DNA of 51,552 nucleotides from JBFLYC01 sp040756735 (GTDB lineage: Bacteria; Bacillota; DSM-16504; Desulfitibacterales; Desulfitibacteraceae), in the NCBI GenBank assembly GCA_040756735.1, contig JBFLYC010000029.1, forward strand, positions 1 through 51,552, read 5' to 3'. Made by a program: the position numbers and the translations under genes. A model generated the notes under the pieces. The model saw only the letters and a list, made by a program, of their open reading frames with translations, was not told the origin of the DNA and ran no database searches. This document shows, one piece after another, positions 24,676 through 34,315 of this stretch (its first letter is position 1; every line of letters starts with the position of its first letter).

Positions 24676-26214
24676 TTATGCCTTTAATCCATTAACAATA
24701 GTTTGTGACAATTCGTCAAGAACCCTGATATACCTGGCTGCTGCCTGAAAAGCATGTTGAAAGCGTATCATGTTGGCAACTTCCTCGTCTATTGATACTC
24801 CCGCAACTGCTTCTTTTCGATTAACAAGCTGACCCACCAGTGTTTTTTGATTCTCCACCATTCTTTCAGCTTCCCTGGTAGCGACACCTAGCTCAGCAAC
24901 AAAATTCTGGTAAAAGGTTTCAAACTTTAAATCGCCAGCAGCATCCTGCTGCAAGTTTCCATCGCTATCTAAAGACAAGCGCAAGTTTCTCAAGCTGGCA
25001 ATTAACAAGGCATTTTCCCTGTTGCCAGGGTTGAACTCCTCCCCTGACTCTACTCTGCCGGCAGCGATATATCCCACATCAGCTTCTATCACTGGGTTAA
25101 CATAAAGGTACTTAGCCGAAAAATCTTCTGAGGCAATAAGATTTCCCTCAGCATCCCGAAATACGAAAAAATCTCCTCCATTTATCCAATTATCGGATTC
25201 ATCTTTCTTTAAGGTAAGCCCACCCTGGTGAATATCATTCAAAATTTCCGCCAGCCCTTTAGCCAGCACATCTAGTTTGTTCTTATAGTAATTGATGGAT
25301 GAAGTATCGGTAACAGATGAAAAACCTGTTTTTTGCAAACCATACATTTCTCCTGCATTCAATTCCAAGAGGCTGCCGCCAACACTTACTTCCAGCCCCG
25401 ACCTTTCAAGCTGCTGATGACCACCGGGCAAATCAGGTCCCACAAGATTGATGCGGCCGTCACTTGTATTTATTGATACAGTAACTTCCCCGGTTGCTAT
25501 TGTCTTACCGGCAACTTGTGCAAAAACAGGTTTAACTTCAATGTCCATTAAATTAGCTAGACTGTCTAAAAGCAGGTCTCTTTTGTCCATGAGGTCGTTA
25601 GGGTTATCTCCGCCTACTTTTATATATTTTATTTGTTCATTGAGGGCTGCAACCTGAGATAAGATGGAATTTGCCTCATTAACAGCTATCTCCATTTTGC
25701 GGTCTAGTCCTTCTTCAATATTCTCCAACCTCGCATAACTATAGCGAAAAGCCTCGGCTAAAGCCACTGCTGTTTCTTTTACAGTTGTACGTACGGAAGA
25801 ACTTTCCGGAAACTTGCTAAGTTCCTGCCAGCTGTTCCAAAAGTCGCTAAATAATGAGCTAAGTCCTGTATCAGAAGGTTCCATAAAAACCACTTCTACC
25901 TGGTTTAAGGCGTCATGACGCGCTTTCCATTCTTCCAAAACCCCAGATTCAGCACGTATCTGCCAATCAATAAACTGGTCCCTAATTCTTCTTACTTCGG
26001 AAATCTCAACACCTGTGCCTAACTGACCGGCTCCTCTCCAACGATTATTAGAAGGCACCGGCACCGCAAATCCAGTTTCCATGTTAGCAACCTGGCGTGA
26101 GTAACCTGGAGTATTTGCATTGGCAATATTATGTCCTGTGACATTCATGGCTAACTGTTGGGCTCTTAAAGATTTCACCCCTATATTAATTCCGAAAAAA
26201 ATTCCTCCGCTCAT
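24676..26214 (-). CDS. flgK: FlgK, hook-filament junction protein
   Basis: FlgK (HAP1) joins the hook to FlgL and the filament. The 512-residue protein has the N-terminal rod/hook motif with LRAQQLAMNVTGHNIANANTPGYSRQ. A long middle region follows, and the C-terminal segment has VSIDEEVANMIRFQHAFQAAARYIRVLDEL. Length is normal. A strong AGGAGG precedes the ATG, and the gene follows flgN by nine bases. Confidence 0.96.
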   Translation of the reverse strand: MSGGIFFGINIGVKSLRAQQLAMNVTGHNIANANTPGYSRQVANMETGFAVPVPSNNRWRGAGQLGTGVEISEVRRIRDQFIDWQIRAESGVLEEWKARHDALNQVEVVFMEPSDTGLSSLFSDFWNSWQELSKFPESSSVRTTVKETAVALAEAFRYSYARLENIEEGLDRKMEIAVNEANSILSQVAALNEQIKYIKVGGDNPNDLMDKRDLLLDSLANLMDIEVKPVFAQVAGKTIATGEVTVSINTSDGRINLVGPDLPGGHQQLERSGLEVSVGGSLLELNAGEMYGLQKTGFSSVTDTSSINYYKNKLDVLAKGLAEILNDIHQGGLTLKKDESDNWINGGDFFVFRDAEGNLIASEDFSAKYLYVNPVIEADVGYIAAGRVESGEEFNPGNRENALLIASLRNLRLSLDSDGNLQQDAAGDLKFETFYQNFVAELGVATREAERMVENQKTLVGQLVNRKEAVAGVSIDEEVANMIRFQHAFQAAARYIRVLDELSQTIVNGLKA

Positions 26215-26223
26215 AAGAACCTC

Positions 26224-26715
26224 CTAAATACTCCAATTAATCACATTTATCTTGGCAGCCTGTTCAAGTTGTCCAGTAGAATCATAAGTCTTTTGCTCTC
26301 GCGGCTGCAAACACTGCAAAACTTTTTGAGTATAATTGAGCGATTGTTTCAATAACAGAGCCGCAAGGTTGTTGATTTCCTGAAGCTTTTGCTGATTCAT
26401 AATTATATTTTCAGTTAGCTCATCTAGTTGTTGCCTTTGATCCGGCGAAGCTAGCTTGGCTATTTCTTTTATTTTTAAATCCCTTTTGCCAATAACCTGA
26501 CCTAGTTGGCGAACCAATCCCAGTCTTTGTTTTTCTAAAAGAGCTAGCTGCTTTCCCAGCTTTTCTTGGTTATTGATGGAATCGACTATTTCATGAAAAA
26601 TATCTGCCTTCAATCCATCCACTTGTTTTTGCCCTGTTTTAATTAATTCCTCTATTAGTGCATTTTGCTGAGCAAGACAACTGGTTATTTCAAATACAAT
26701 TTCATTAACAGTCAA
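26224..26715 (-). CDS. flgN: FlgN, chaperone for FlgK and FlgL
   Basis: FlgN keeps the junction proteins FlgK and FlgL soluble before export. The most plausible start is the TTG at 26715, eight bases after GGGGAG, giving 163 residues; the frame stays open to 26736. The protein is helical throughout, with coiled-coil-prone segments (LEKQRLGLVRQLGQVIGKRDLKIKEIA and LDELTENIIMNQQKLQEI). Position between flgM and flgK is the standard one. Confidence 0.88.
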   Translation of the reverse strand: MTVNEIVFEITSCLAQQNALIEELIKTGQKQVDGLKADIFHEIVDSINNQEKLGKQLALLEKQRLGLVRQLGQVIGKRDLKIKEIAKLASPDQRQQLDELTENIIMNQQKLQEINNLAALLLKQSLNYTQKVLQCLQPREQKTYDSTGQLEQAAKINVINWSI

Positions 26716-26748
26716 TGATTTCACTCCCCGACACAAACTTGGAGGTAA

Positions 26749-27021
26749 TTATACACTTTCTAACATGCTCTTTGCGATTTCTTCTGCAGTCACCTTGTAT
26801 TCGTTTTTGTCTATCTTTTCCTTTAGTTCATCAACCTTTGCCCTTCTAACATCAGGAAGTTCAACGGTTTTTTGGACCAATTCTTTTATTTTTTTAGCTT
26901 CCTGGGAAATCTCAACTTTATCAGTTATTATTTCCTTTTCAGCCTGTATTTCCTTTGTCTTTTTTTGTTGGGCTTTATATACCTGCCCGGGATTAACAGG
27001 AAAGGATTTTCCAATCTTCAT
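26749..27021 (-). CDS. flgM: FlgM, anti-sigma-28 factor
   Basis: FlgM binds the flagellar sigma factor and is exported after hook completion, releasing the sigma factor. The ATG at 27021 behind AGGTGG gives 90 residues. The N terminus is disordered and basic. The C-terminal part has the family pattern DKVEISQEAKKIKELVQ...VDELKEKIDKNEYKVTAEEIAKSML. It is the first gene of the late operon and is itself preceded by a sigma-28-type promoter, a feedback arrangement known in many flagellates. Confidence 0.94.
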   Translation of the reverse strand: MKIGKSFPVNPGQVYKAQQKKTKEIQAEKEIITDKVEISQEAKKIKELVQKTVELPDVRRAKVDELKEKIDKNEYKVTAEEIAKSMLESV

Positions 27022-27062
27022 GTTTATCACCACCTAAAAAACAATTAAATCCTTTGAGATAA

Positions 27063-27089
27063 TTATCGGTAATTGCTGCAATAACTTTA
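27063..27089 (-). promoter_or_regulatory. sigma-28 (SigD/FliA-type) promoter of flgM
   Basis: The minus strand reads TAAA, 15 bases, ACCGATAA, differing from the flagellin promoter only in the first base of the -10 element. It starts about 42 bases before the flgM ATG and follows the cheB terminator, so the flgM-to-FlaG-like operon is independently transcribed. Confidence 0.8.
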
Positions 27090-27102
27090 GGCTTTTTTTA
27101 TT

Positions 27103-27133
27103 AAAAATGGGTTGAGATCTAATGCCCCAACCC
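27103..27133 (-). terminator. intrinsic terminator after cheB
   Basis: On the minus strand GGGTTG and CAACCC pair across a 13-base loop and are followed by ATTTTTAAT. It ends the cheW-cheA-cheB transcript 40 bases past the cheB stop. Confidence 0.75.
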
Positions 27134-27170
27134 TTTATATTTGAACTTCAAAATGTATTAATTTGAATTA

Positions 27171-28292
27171 TTAAGTTTTAAAGGATTTTAAACTAAGTGG
27201 ACCCTGTACAATACTACAAATTTCCTCAGATAATTCTTGCAAAGGTAATACCTGATCAACAATGCCTGCCTCATGAGCAGCCCTTGGCATACCATAGACG
27301 ACGCAACTGTTTTCGTCCTGAGCCAATACTATACCACCATGTTCTTTTAAACTCCTCAAACCAAGCAAACCATCATTGCCCATTCCAGTCATAATAACTC
27401 CGAGCACTCTCGCCCCAAGGTTCTCTACTGCCGACAATATCATTACATCTACAGAAGGCTTAAACAATGTTTTTATGGGCGATACCTCACCTAGCGATAT
27501 TTCTAATCTATTTTGATTCTTTTTAAAAGAAATCTGCATACCTGCTGGGGCAATAATGGCCCTGCCCGGCAATACCAGATCACCCTCTTCACCTTCTTTT
27601 ACTTCTATGGAACACAACTCGTTCAAACGGTTGGCTAAAGGCCTTGTAAATCCTTTCGGCATATGCTGGACCACAACAATCCCACAGGGAAAATCTTTGG
27701 GTATCCCAGATAAAACCACCTGCAAGGCACTTGGACCGCCTGTTGATGTGCCAATTGCTACTAAATCAATGGGAACTTTGGACTTATATATACTTTCCCC
27801 TGGAACCCTAAATACTGAACTGGGTATTTCAGATCTTGGCACCAGTGATGAGTTTTTTCGACTTATGTTAGAAGACTGTTTAAACACTTTAACCTCAGAT
27901 GCTGTCTTTACCTTTTGAATCAGTTCTTGGGCCAACGTACCTAGAGCATTTCTGTTAGCAGGCTTGGCAACAAAGTCTACTGCCCCTAATTGAAGGGCTT
28001 CAATTGTTTGTTTAGCCCCTGCTGTAGTTAAAGCACTAAACATCACCACAGGCAGAGGATATTCAGCCATAATCCTTCTTAAAGTCTCCAAGCCGTTTAA
28101 ACCTGGCATTTCCACATCCATAGTTACTACATCAGGTTTATAATATTTAATTTTGACCAGAGCATCTTTCCCATCTCTAGAAAAAGCTACAACTTGAATG
28201 CTTTCATCTGATTCTAACATTGTAGTAATGACCCGGCGCATGAATGCCGAGTCATCAACAATCAAAACTCTAATTTTTTTGCCAGAAACCAT
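27171..28292 (-). CDS. cheB: CheB, chemoreceptor methylesterase/glutamine deamidase
   Basis: CheB removes methyl groups from chemoreceptors and deamidates glutamines; activity rises when its receiver domain is phosphorylated by CheA. The 373-residue protein has a receiver domain (about 6-120) with acidic residues near DD12-13 and phospho-acceptor Asp59 (TMDVEMPG). A linker leads to a methylesterase domain with catalytic Ser183 (GTSTGGPSAL), His210 (VVQHMPKGFT) and Asp307 (TGMGNDG). The ATG overlaps the cheA stop as TAATG. The partner methyltransferase CheR is not in the window. Confidence 0.96.
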   Translation of the reverse strand: MVSGKKIRVLIVDDSAFMRRVITTMLESDESIQVVAFSRDGKDALVKIKYYKPDVVTMDVEMPGLNGLETLRRIMAEYPLPVVMFSALTTAGAKQTIEALQLGAVDFVAKPANRNALGTLAQELIQKVKTASEVKVFKQSSNISRKNSSLVPRSEIPSSVFRVPGESIYKSKVPIDLVAIGTSTGGPSALQVVLSGIPKDFPCGIVVVQHMPKGFTRPLANRLNELCSIEVKEGEEGDLVLPGRAIIAPAGMQISFKKNQNRLEISLGEVSPIKTLFKPSVDVMILSAVENLGARVLGVIMTGMGNDGLLGLRSLKEHGGIVLAQDENSCVVYGMPRAAHEAGIVDQVLPLQELSEEICSIVQGPLSLKSFKT

Positions 28293-30391
28293 TAGTCATC
28301 CATCCTAACTTGTTCCATTATTCCCCTAACATCCAAGATTAAAGCTACTGTACCATTACCCATTATAGTAGCTCCAGCTAATCCATTAATCTTGCCAATA
28401 TAATCCCCTAGAGATTTAATAACTATTTCCTGTTCCCCTATCAATTCATCTACAACTATTCCTACCTGTCTTTCTGAAAGCCCAACTACCACAACTGGAA
28501 ATTTGTCTCTTTTTGGTTTTGCATACTTTAGCTCAAGCAAGTCTTCCAGGTAATAAAGGGGTAAAATCTCTCCCCTCACCAGAACAACTTCCTGTTTAGC
28601 TACATACTTGATCTCAGTGGAAACAATATTAACAATTTCTACTATATTTGCCAAGGGGAAAGCAAATACCTCATTTCCATATTTTACCAACAGAGAACGA
28701 TTTATAGCTAGGGTTAAAGGAAGTTTTATAGTGAACTTCGTCCCTTTTCCTGGCACAGAATGTATTTTCACCATTCCATTTATTCTTTCTATATGGTTTT
28801 TAACAATATCCATACCAACGCCTCGACCGGATACTGTGCTTACTTTTTCTGCAGTGGAAAACCCGGAAATAAAAATTAAGTTGAGGGCTTCTTTCTGGCT
28901 AATGCGACTGCTCTTTTCCTCAGAGATTAATCCTTTTTCCAATGCTTTCAGTATTAATGTGTTGGGGTCAATACCCTTTCCGTCATCCTCAATAGTAATT
29001 ACTATTTGGTTCTCTTGCTGGTATGCTCTAAGCTTAATGGTTCCCTTTGCAGGTTTTCCATGCATTACTCTTTCATCTGGCGGCTCAATCCCATGATCAA
29101 CCGCATTTCTTAATAGGTGAATTAAAGGATCTCCTATTTCCTCAATGATTGTCCGGTCAAGCTCAGTTTCCCTGCCTTCAATTATAAAATCAATTTGCTT
29201 CCCTGCCTTACTGGCCAAATCTCTAACCATTCGTGGAAATCGGTTAAAAACCTGTTCAATGGGGAACATTCTCGCTTTCATTATTTCTTCCTGCAAATCA
29301 CCTGTAATCCTTGATATATGTAAAGATATTTCTTCTAATCCTCCTAATAGTTCTTCAGAACCATATTTAGCTCCCAAAGAAGCTTCTATATCAGCAAGCC
29401 TTATTCTATCAATTACAAGCTCTCCCACTAAATTCATGAGATTTTCTAATCTTTGTACATCCACTCTCACGGTTTGGTTGATCTTTATGCTCTCGCTTTG
29501 CCCGGGGGTGGATTTATCTTCTTTTAATAGGGGGCCCAATTCCTTTGTGAAAGCTGCTTCATTAATTGAAAGTTCTAAACTTTTTTCTTGGTTTTCTATT
29601 TCATAATTAAGTTCAACAGATCGAACCACGACTTTATCTATCTCTGAGATGGATTTTACAATGTTTTCTATTCTATCCCTGTCCTCTTTAGTTACAATGA
29701 ACATTTGAAATTCCAAATCGAATTTCTCCCCCTCCAAATCCTCTGTGGAAGGGATAGTTTTAATTATTTCACCAAGGTCTTTAAGATTGTTGTAAACAAT
29801 ATATGCTCTTGCAGCCTTCATCAAGCAATCGGAAACAAGAGATACAATTATCTGCCAAACCTTGTATCCCTTAATTTCAGCTGTACGGATCACATTTTCT
29901 TCAATATCATTAAACTCTACAGTATACTTATCTTCTAAATAACCTTTTTCACGAGAATAGGACCTCTCTTGTAAAACATCAGTTTGCGGTAAGTCTTCTT
30001 GCACCTCAATAACTGTTTTTAGCATTTTTGCTATTACAGATATATCAGTATCTGTATCTCTTTCGTTAATAATGTCATTTTTCAGAGCTTTGATTATATC
30101 CAAGCATTCCAACAACAAGTCAATGATTTCAGTTGATACAGTCAACTTATCTTGACGCAGCAAGTCTAAAACATTTTCCAAATTGTGAGTTACTTCAGCC
30201 ATTTTTTCGTAACCCATGGAGGCTGAAGAACCTTTAATAGTGTGTGCTGCCCGGAAAATACTATTCAAAACACTTTTATCTTTTCTATTTTTTTCTAAAC
30301 TAAGGATATTCTCATCCATGATCTGAATCTGTTCATCGACTTCATCTAAAAAAATGCTGAGGTATTGAGACATATCATAATTTGAGGTCAT
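28292..30391 (-). CDS. cheA: CheA, chemotaxis sensor histidine kinase
   Basis: CheA autophosphorylates in response to chemoreceptor state and passes phosphate to CheY and CheB. The 699-residue protein has the HPt domain with phospho-His50 (AAHTIKGSSASMGY). A variable response-regulator-binding region follows (about 160-280), then a dimerisation segment (VDVQRLENLMNLVGELVIDRIRL). The kinase domain has the N box (HLLRNAVDHGIE) and Gly-rich box (GRGVGMDIVKNHI). A CheW-like regulatory domain forms the end. No cheY is present here. The gene is coupled to cheB and follows cheW by about 25 bases. Confidence 0.97.
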   Translation of the reverse strand: MTSNYDMSQYLSIFLDEVDEQIQIMDENILSLEKNRKDKSVLNSIFRAAHTIKGSSASMGYEKMAEVTHNLENVLDLLRQDKLTVSTEIIDLLLECLDIIKALKNDIINERDTDTDISVIAKMLKTVIEVQEDLPQTDVLQERSYSREKGYLEDKYTVEFNDIEENVIRTAEIKGYKVWQIIVSLVSDCLMKAARAYIVYNNLKDLGEIIKTIPSTEDLEGEKFDLEFQMFIVTKEDRDRIENIVKSISEIDKVVVRSVELNYEIENQEKSLELSINEAAFTKELGPLLKEDKSTPGQSESIKINQTVRVDVQRLENLMNLVGELVIDRIRLADIEASLGAKYGSEELLGGLEEISLHISRITGDLQEEIMKARMFPIEQVFNRFPRMVRDLASKAGKQIDFIIEGRETELDRTIIEEIGDPLIHLLRNAVDHGIEPPDERVMHGKPAKGTIKLRAYQQENQIVITIEDDGKGIDPNTLILKALEKGLISEEKSSRISQKEALNLIFISGFSTAEKVSTVSGRGVGMDIVKNHIERINGMVKIHSVPGKGTKFTIKLPLTLAINRSLLVKYGNEVFAFPLANIVEIVNIVSTEIKYVAKQEVVLVRGEILPLYYLEDLLELKYAKPKRDKFPVVVVGLSERQVGIVVDELIGEQEIVIKSLGDYIGKINGLAGATIMGNGTVALILDVRGIMEQVRMDD

Positions 30392-30415
30392 ATGTTGGAC
30401 GCCTCCTATCTACAC

Positions 30416-30901
30416 TTATTCAGCTGCAGCCATCTGTTCTATTACCCTCTTCTCTTTTTCATGTAAAACCTGATTAAGATTGAGAAGGATAATCAAACGG
30501 TCCTCTAATTTCCCAACACCTCTAAGATAAGTTGAGTCAACCCCTGAAATCATGGGAGGCGGGGGATCAATACTTGCCCTGGGAATACGAAGAACTTCAT
30601 GTACTGCATCAACAACCATTCCCACTGTTATGTCATCCACTTCTACAACCATGATCCTTGAATCCTGTGTATCTTCCCTAACGGGCAGATCAAATCTCTT
30701 ATGTAAATCAATGACAGGAATAATCTTCCCCCTTAAGTTAATTACACCTTCAACAAAATTAGGCGTTTTGGGAACATGGGTTATAGGTTGCATTCGAATT
30801 ATTTCCCTAACAGTGGAAATCTCAACACCGTAAATCTCTCTTGAAAGCTCCAATATTACAAGTTGCTCTTCTCCCTGAATGGAATTTTGATTTTCTTTCA
30901 A
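30416..30901 (-). CDS. cheW: CheW, chemotaxis coupling protein
   Basis: CheW links CheA to chemoreceptors. The 161-residue protein is a single CheW domain with LVILELSREIYGVEISTVREIIRM, the motif FVEGVINLRGKIIPVIDL, and ILLNLNQVL near the end. The start is a TTG preceded by GGGGGAAG. It is the first gene of the che operon; a minus-strand TATACT lies about 30 bases upstream of the start, but no clear -35 was found. Confidence 0.95.
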   Translation of the reverse strand: MKENQNSIQGEEQLVILELSREIYGVEISTVREIIRMQPITHVPKTPNFVEGVINLRGKIIPVIDLHKRFDLPVREDTQDSRIMVVEVDDITVGMVVDAVHEVLRIPRASIDPPPPMISGVDSTYLRGVGKLEDRLIILLNLNQVLHEKEKRVIEQMAAAE

Positions 30902-31046
30902 AATACTTCCCCCTTTAACGAGTATAGTATCTCAATATTTGCTACTTCTACATATTTTCAATAAAAATTTTGTAAATCCTCTTGTATTTTAAAATTTTGT
31001 AGAAACTTGCTGCAAAAAACAGAATAAACCCGAAATATTATTCGAG

Positions 31047-31079
31047 TCAAAAAATAAAAAGGAGACATAGATTGTCCCC
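31047..31079 (-). terminator. intrinsic terminator after the D,D-carboxypeptidase gene
   Basis: On the minus strand GGGGAC and GTCTCC pair (one G-U) across a seven-base loop, followed by TTTTTATTTTTTG. It lies ten bases past the stop codon. Confidence 0.85.
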
Positions 31080-31088
31080 AAATTTTAT

Positions 31089-32324
31089 TTACCACCTATT
31101 TGATGAACTGCTGTACCTGGGTCTAGCTACTTTTCCTGCGTACATACTCCTGCGTCTACGTACTGAATTTATTATTTTTAGTAGTACTGCCAAAACCAAC
31201 AGTCCAAAGAAGGTCAGAGTAATTTTCACATAAATATCAATCCAAGTCACTGGCTTTTTTATACTGCTGCCTGCAACAAGAGAAATATCCTTAAAATCTT
31301 TGTCATTTAACAGGATTTTTAGGGTTCCCACCTCATCACCCCTTTGGAGAGGTAACTCCAATTGGTTTAGCTTTATCTTCCAGGAAGGCATTTCTTCACT
31401 GGATTTGCTGGTAAGATAATCGACATCTTCCTTTACCAGGATGGGTACAGTTTGACCGGCCATTTGTACTTGCAGCATTTCTTGACCAGCAGTTACAATT
31501 TTTATCTTATGAAAATTGTTAAACCCATAATCCAAAATCCTGGTTGAATCAGCCCAAAGTCTTTGGGCGTTCGGACTTCCCAAAACAACGCTTATTAGCT
31601 CCAGTCCATTCTTTTTTGCAGCAACCGTTAAACACCTTCCAGCCTCGGAAGTAAAGCCGGTTTTACCTCCAATGCTGCCTTCATACTCCCAGAGAAGCTG
31701 GTTCAAATTTACCAATTGGCTCTGCCAATCCATCCCGGACCATTGTCTGGTTTTGGTTCCCATAATCTCTCTAAGCAGGGGATTTGCAATAGCTTCCCTG
31801 GTTATCAAGGCAATATCATATGCTGTGGAATAATGGTCAGCATCTGGAAGGCCATCTGGATTTTGAAATTGGGTAGATGTAGTTCCAATTACCCTGACCT
31901 TTTCATTCATCATGGCAACAAATTCATCAATAGTGCCGCCCACATGTTCGGCAATAGCCCTTGCCGCATCGTTTCCGGAATTAAGCATAATAGCATAAAG
32001 CAGATCCTCTAAAGTCTGCGTTTCTCCTGCCCTCAACCACACTATACTTCCTTTGGTGTTTACAGCTTCCTGGCTGATAGTAACCTCATCTTTGAGATTA
32101 CCCTTTTCAATTGCAACCAGAGCTGTTACCAGTTTTGTAATACTAGCAGGAGCCCTTTTTTCATGTTCATTTTGTGACCAGAGAATTTCACCTGTTTCAG
32201 CATCCATAAGTATTGCAGCAGCAGCGGAAACATTCGGTTGGGCATAAGAAATAGGACTGATGATAAGCACTAAAAAGGAAAATAGCAAAAATAAAGTAGT
32301 ATATTTACTGTTTAATCTATGCAT
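31089..32324 (-). CDS. D-alanyl-D-alanine carboxypeptidase (DacA/PBP5-like)
   Basis: Enzymes of this S11 family trim the terminal D-alanine from peptidoglycan stem peptides outside the cell. The 411-residue protein has a signal peptide (about 1-28, ending SYAQP). The penicilloyl-serine motifs are SITK at 61-64, SGN at 116-118 and KTG at 221-223. A PBP5-like C-terminal domain and a final membrane helix with a basic tail (about 368-395) complete it. Most DacA proteins use an amphipathic helix; the clear C-terminal membrane segment is common in Clostridial homologues. The symbol is left blank because several paralogues (DacA/B/F) are possible. Confidence 0.93.
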   Translation of the reverse strand: MHRLNSKYTTLFLLFSFLVLIISPISYAQPNVSAAAAILMDAETGEILWSQNEHEKRAPASITKLVTALVAIEKGNLKDEVTISQEAVNTKGSIVWLRAGETQTLEDLLYAIMLNSGNDAARAIAEHVGGTIDEFVAMMNEKVRVIGTTSTQFQNPDGLPDADHYSTAYDIALITREAIANPLLREIMGTKTRQWSGMDWQSQLVNLNQLLWEYEGSIGGKTGFTSEAGRCLTVAAKKNGLELISVVLGSPNAQRLWADSTRILDYGFNNFHKIKIVTAGQEMLQVQMAGQTVPILVKEDVDYLTSKSSEEMPSWKIKLNQLELPLQRGDEVGTLKILLNDKDFKDISLVAGSSIKKPVTWIDIYVKITLTFFGLLVLAVLLKIINSVRRRRSMYAGKVARPRYSSSSNRW

Positions 32325-32371
32325 TTCGGTCCTCCCATGTTAGTAATCACCTTTCATTATATCATTACAGT

Positions 32372-32396
32372 AAAAAAGAATGGATAACCATTTTTT
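32372..32396 (-). terminator. intrinsic terminator after the FapA gene
   Basis: AATGG and CCATT pair across a four-base loop. On the minus strand the stem is followed by CTTTTTTAC. The stem is short but the T run is good; both strands have flanking A/T runs. Confidence 0.6.
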
Positions 32397-32398
32397 GG

Positions 32399-34189
32399 CT
32401 AGACTGTAAAGTGCAGTGCATTAGCCTTCTCAGTAAACTTTTCTATTCTATGTCCACACTTTACAATTGTCCCGGCATGAACAAGGGAAGCTTTAACAAA
32501 TCCTGTTTTTTCCACTTGGATAAAGGTAGGAATCTCAGCTGTGCTGCCTATCTCTACTGCTTTAACCCATCCTCCCGCAGTGATGGAACCTCCCCGAAAA
32601 ACTCCTGGGGTACCTGTTATTTCTACATTCCCTCCAGCATATATTTTAGAATTATAGCAGCCTTTTCCCTTGATAATAACATCGCCATTGGCCTGCACAT
32701 CACAGTTTTGAATATACGGGCATTTAACAGATGCGCCCTCAGACCCAAAACCTTTTAATTCATTCAATAATTTACGATTATCACCAAAAAAATCTGCCAG
32801 ATAACGATCATAATCAGACATGCTATTTATTTGCAAAGGTCCCATGGCTGTAACTCTTGAAGCCCAATTTTCCCCATGTTCAATTGCTTGCTGTAATAGT
32901 TTAAGCTTTTCTTCATCCTCTTTATCTATTAGCTTTTTTGCTTCATTCAAAACCTTTAATACATTTGAAACCAAATTCGGAAGACCTATATACTTTTGTT
33001 CTAATAGCACTTTTAATATAGCTCCGTCTGCCCTGGCCTGATTATTCTGCTCTAAGGTTCTTTTCAAACTTTTTGCAGCTGTACCAAGTTCACGCAGTTT
33101 TTCTTCCAGCCCTAATAAGCTATCTTTCAGTTTGCTATGTATCAGGGCCGCCCCTCCAGCCTGGACCGTACATCCTACTAGGTTATTATGGACTATTATG
33201 TCCCCACCTGCTATAAGAGTAGAGTTTGCACAATAACCATAGATTTCGATTTTACCGCCACAATCAATCTTCATGCCATCTAAGACATTGCCATTAATCA
33301 CTACATCACCTTTAAACTTTATGTAGCCTACTTTTGCTTCGGCATCCCCATCCACTTGATAGACTGGCAAAACAGAATACATGTTTCCCTTCTTTTTTTC
33401 AAGCCTACCTTCTATGGCAGCCAGGAGTAAATGCCCGTTCTCAGTTAACTTGGTCCCTGGACCAGCTATCAACTTGGCCTCTTTTGGTTTAGGGGGGGGT
33501 ACTTCTTTGCCATAAACATCTAATCCTGGTTCACCTTCTGTAGCTGGGTGAAACCTGGCTAGTGGTTGATTAACCTTTACCATCTTAATGAATCTGTCCT
33601 TGATTATGCTGTCCATTTCTTCAGTATCATCAGGAGGTTCTTCGTCCAAAACTAATTCCTCAATCCACCCGGGTTGCCCTAAAACAAAAGGTTTGCCAAC
33701 TGCAACAACAGTATCCTCCCCACTGACAATTGCTTTTTTAATGGCGTCTTCGCTTATCCCATAGACAATCCCCTTGGTTTTCAAAAATTCTGTCACTTCC
33801 GCATCAGTGAAAGGCATGTCAAAGATCTTGGAACGGTAACATTCAACTATTAACTTTTCACTAAAATCTGTATCATCCAAATAATACTCCTCACCAGATT
33901 TGTAAACCACAGTGAGACTGGCAGACGTTTTGTCCTTAGCTACATTTAATTTTAATTCCTTAACAATTTCGGTTTTTTTAGGTTTTATCTCAACATCTTG
34001 GCTGTTTGATACTGAAGTAGGACCATGTATAACTTCACCATTGACAATGATTGTAACATTATTACCAGGTATTATTTCCGCATCCCGACCAGTATCTGCC
34101 GGATCAATTATTATTAATTTGCCCTCCTTAATTGCTACTTGCCCATTAAGTCTAGTCGAAGTAGTTGTATCATGGCTGTCCATTAGCAT
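32399..34189 (-). CDS. FapA (DUF342) family protein
   Basis: FapA/DUF342 proteins have polar, beta-helical repeats; some members are linked to polar flagellar assembly or to sensing, but the biochemistry is unsettled. The 596-residue protein has an N-terminal region (1-190) of unknown fold. The FapA core has WIEELVLDEEPPDD..., LARFHPATEGEPGLDVYGKEVPP and a beta-helix with repeated G-D-hydrophobic turns (IKFKGDVVINGNVLDG, GGKIEIYGYC, AGGDIIVHNN). A coiled segment (about 370-440) interrupts further helix turns. An alternative ATG lies six bases in. Its place beside the motility cluster is suggestive only. Confidence 0.85.
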   Translation of the reverse strand: MLMDSHDTTTSTRLNGQVAIKEGKLIIIDPADTGRDAEIIPGNNVTIIVNGEVIHGPTSVSNSQDVEIKPKKTEIVKELKLNVAKDKTSASLTVVYKSGEEYYLDDTDFSEKLIVECYRSKIFDMPFTDAEVTEFLKTKGIVYGISEDAIKKAIVSGEDTVVAVGKPFVLGQPGWIEELVLDEEPPDDTEEMDSIIKDRFIKMVKVNQPLARFHPATEGEPGLDVYGKEVPPPKPKEAKLIAGPGTKLTENGHLLLAAIEGRLEKKKGNMYSVLPVYQVDGDAEAKVGYIKFKGDVVINGNVLDGMKIDCGGKIEIYGYCANSTLIAGGDIIVHNNLVGCTVQAGGAALIHSKLKDSLLGLEEKLRELGTAAKSLKRTLEQNNQARADGAILKVLLEQKYIGLPNLVSNVLKVLNEAKKLIDKEDEEKLKLLQQAIEHGENWASRVTAMGPLQINSMSDYDRYLADFFGDNRKLLNELKGFGSEGASVKCPYIQNCDVQANGDVIIKGKGCYNSKIYAGGNVEITGTPGVFRGGSITAGGWVKAVEIGSTAEIPTFIQVEKTGFVKASLVHAGTIVKCGHRIEKFTEKANALHFTV

Positions 34190-34315
34190 ACCGCCTCATT
34201 TCCCCAAATACTTCTAATATATAATTATTTTCGTCAAATACTTTTATTTTCCTCTAAATGTTAAATAAAATATGCTTCTAATTTGGGCAGACTATAAAAA
34301 GAAGGGGGGATTTCC

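Noticed and set aside
28608..29606. Two plus-strand frames (162 and 153 residues) opposite cheA
   Set aside because: cheA is a clear full-length gene on the other strand; these have no family features and no ribosome sites.
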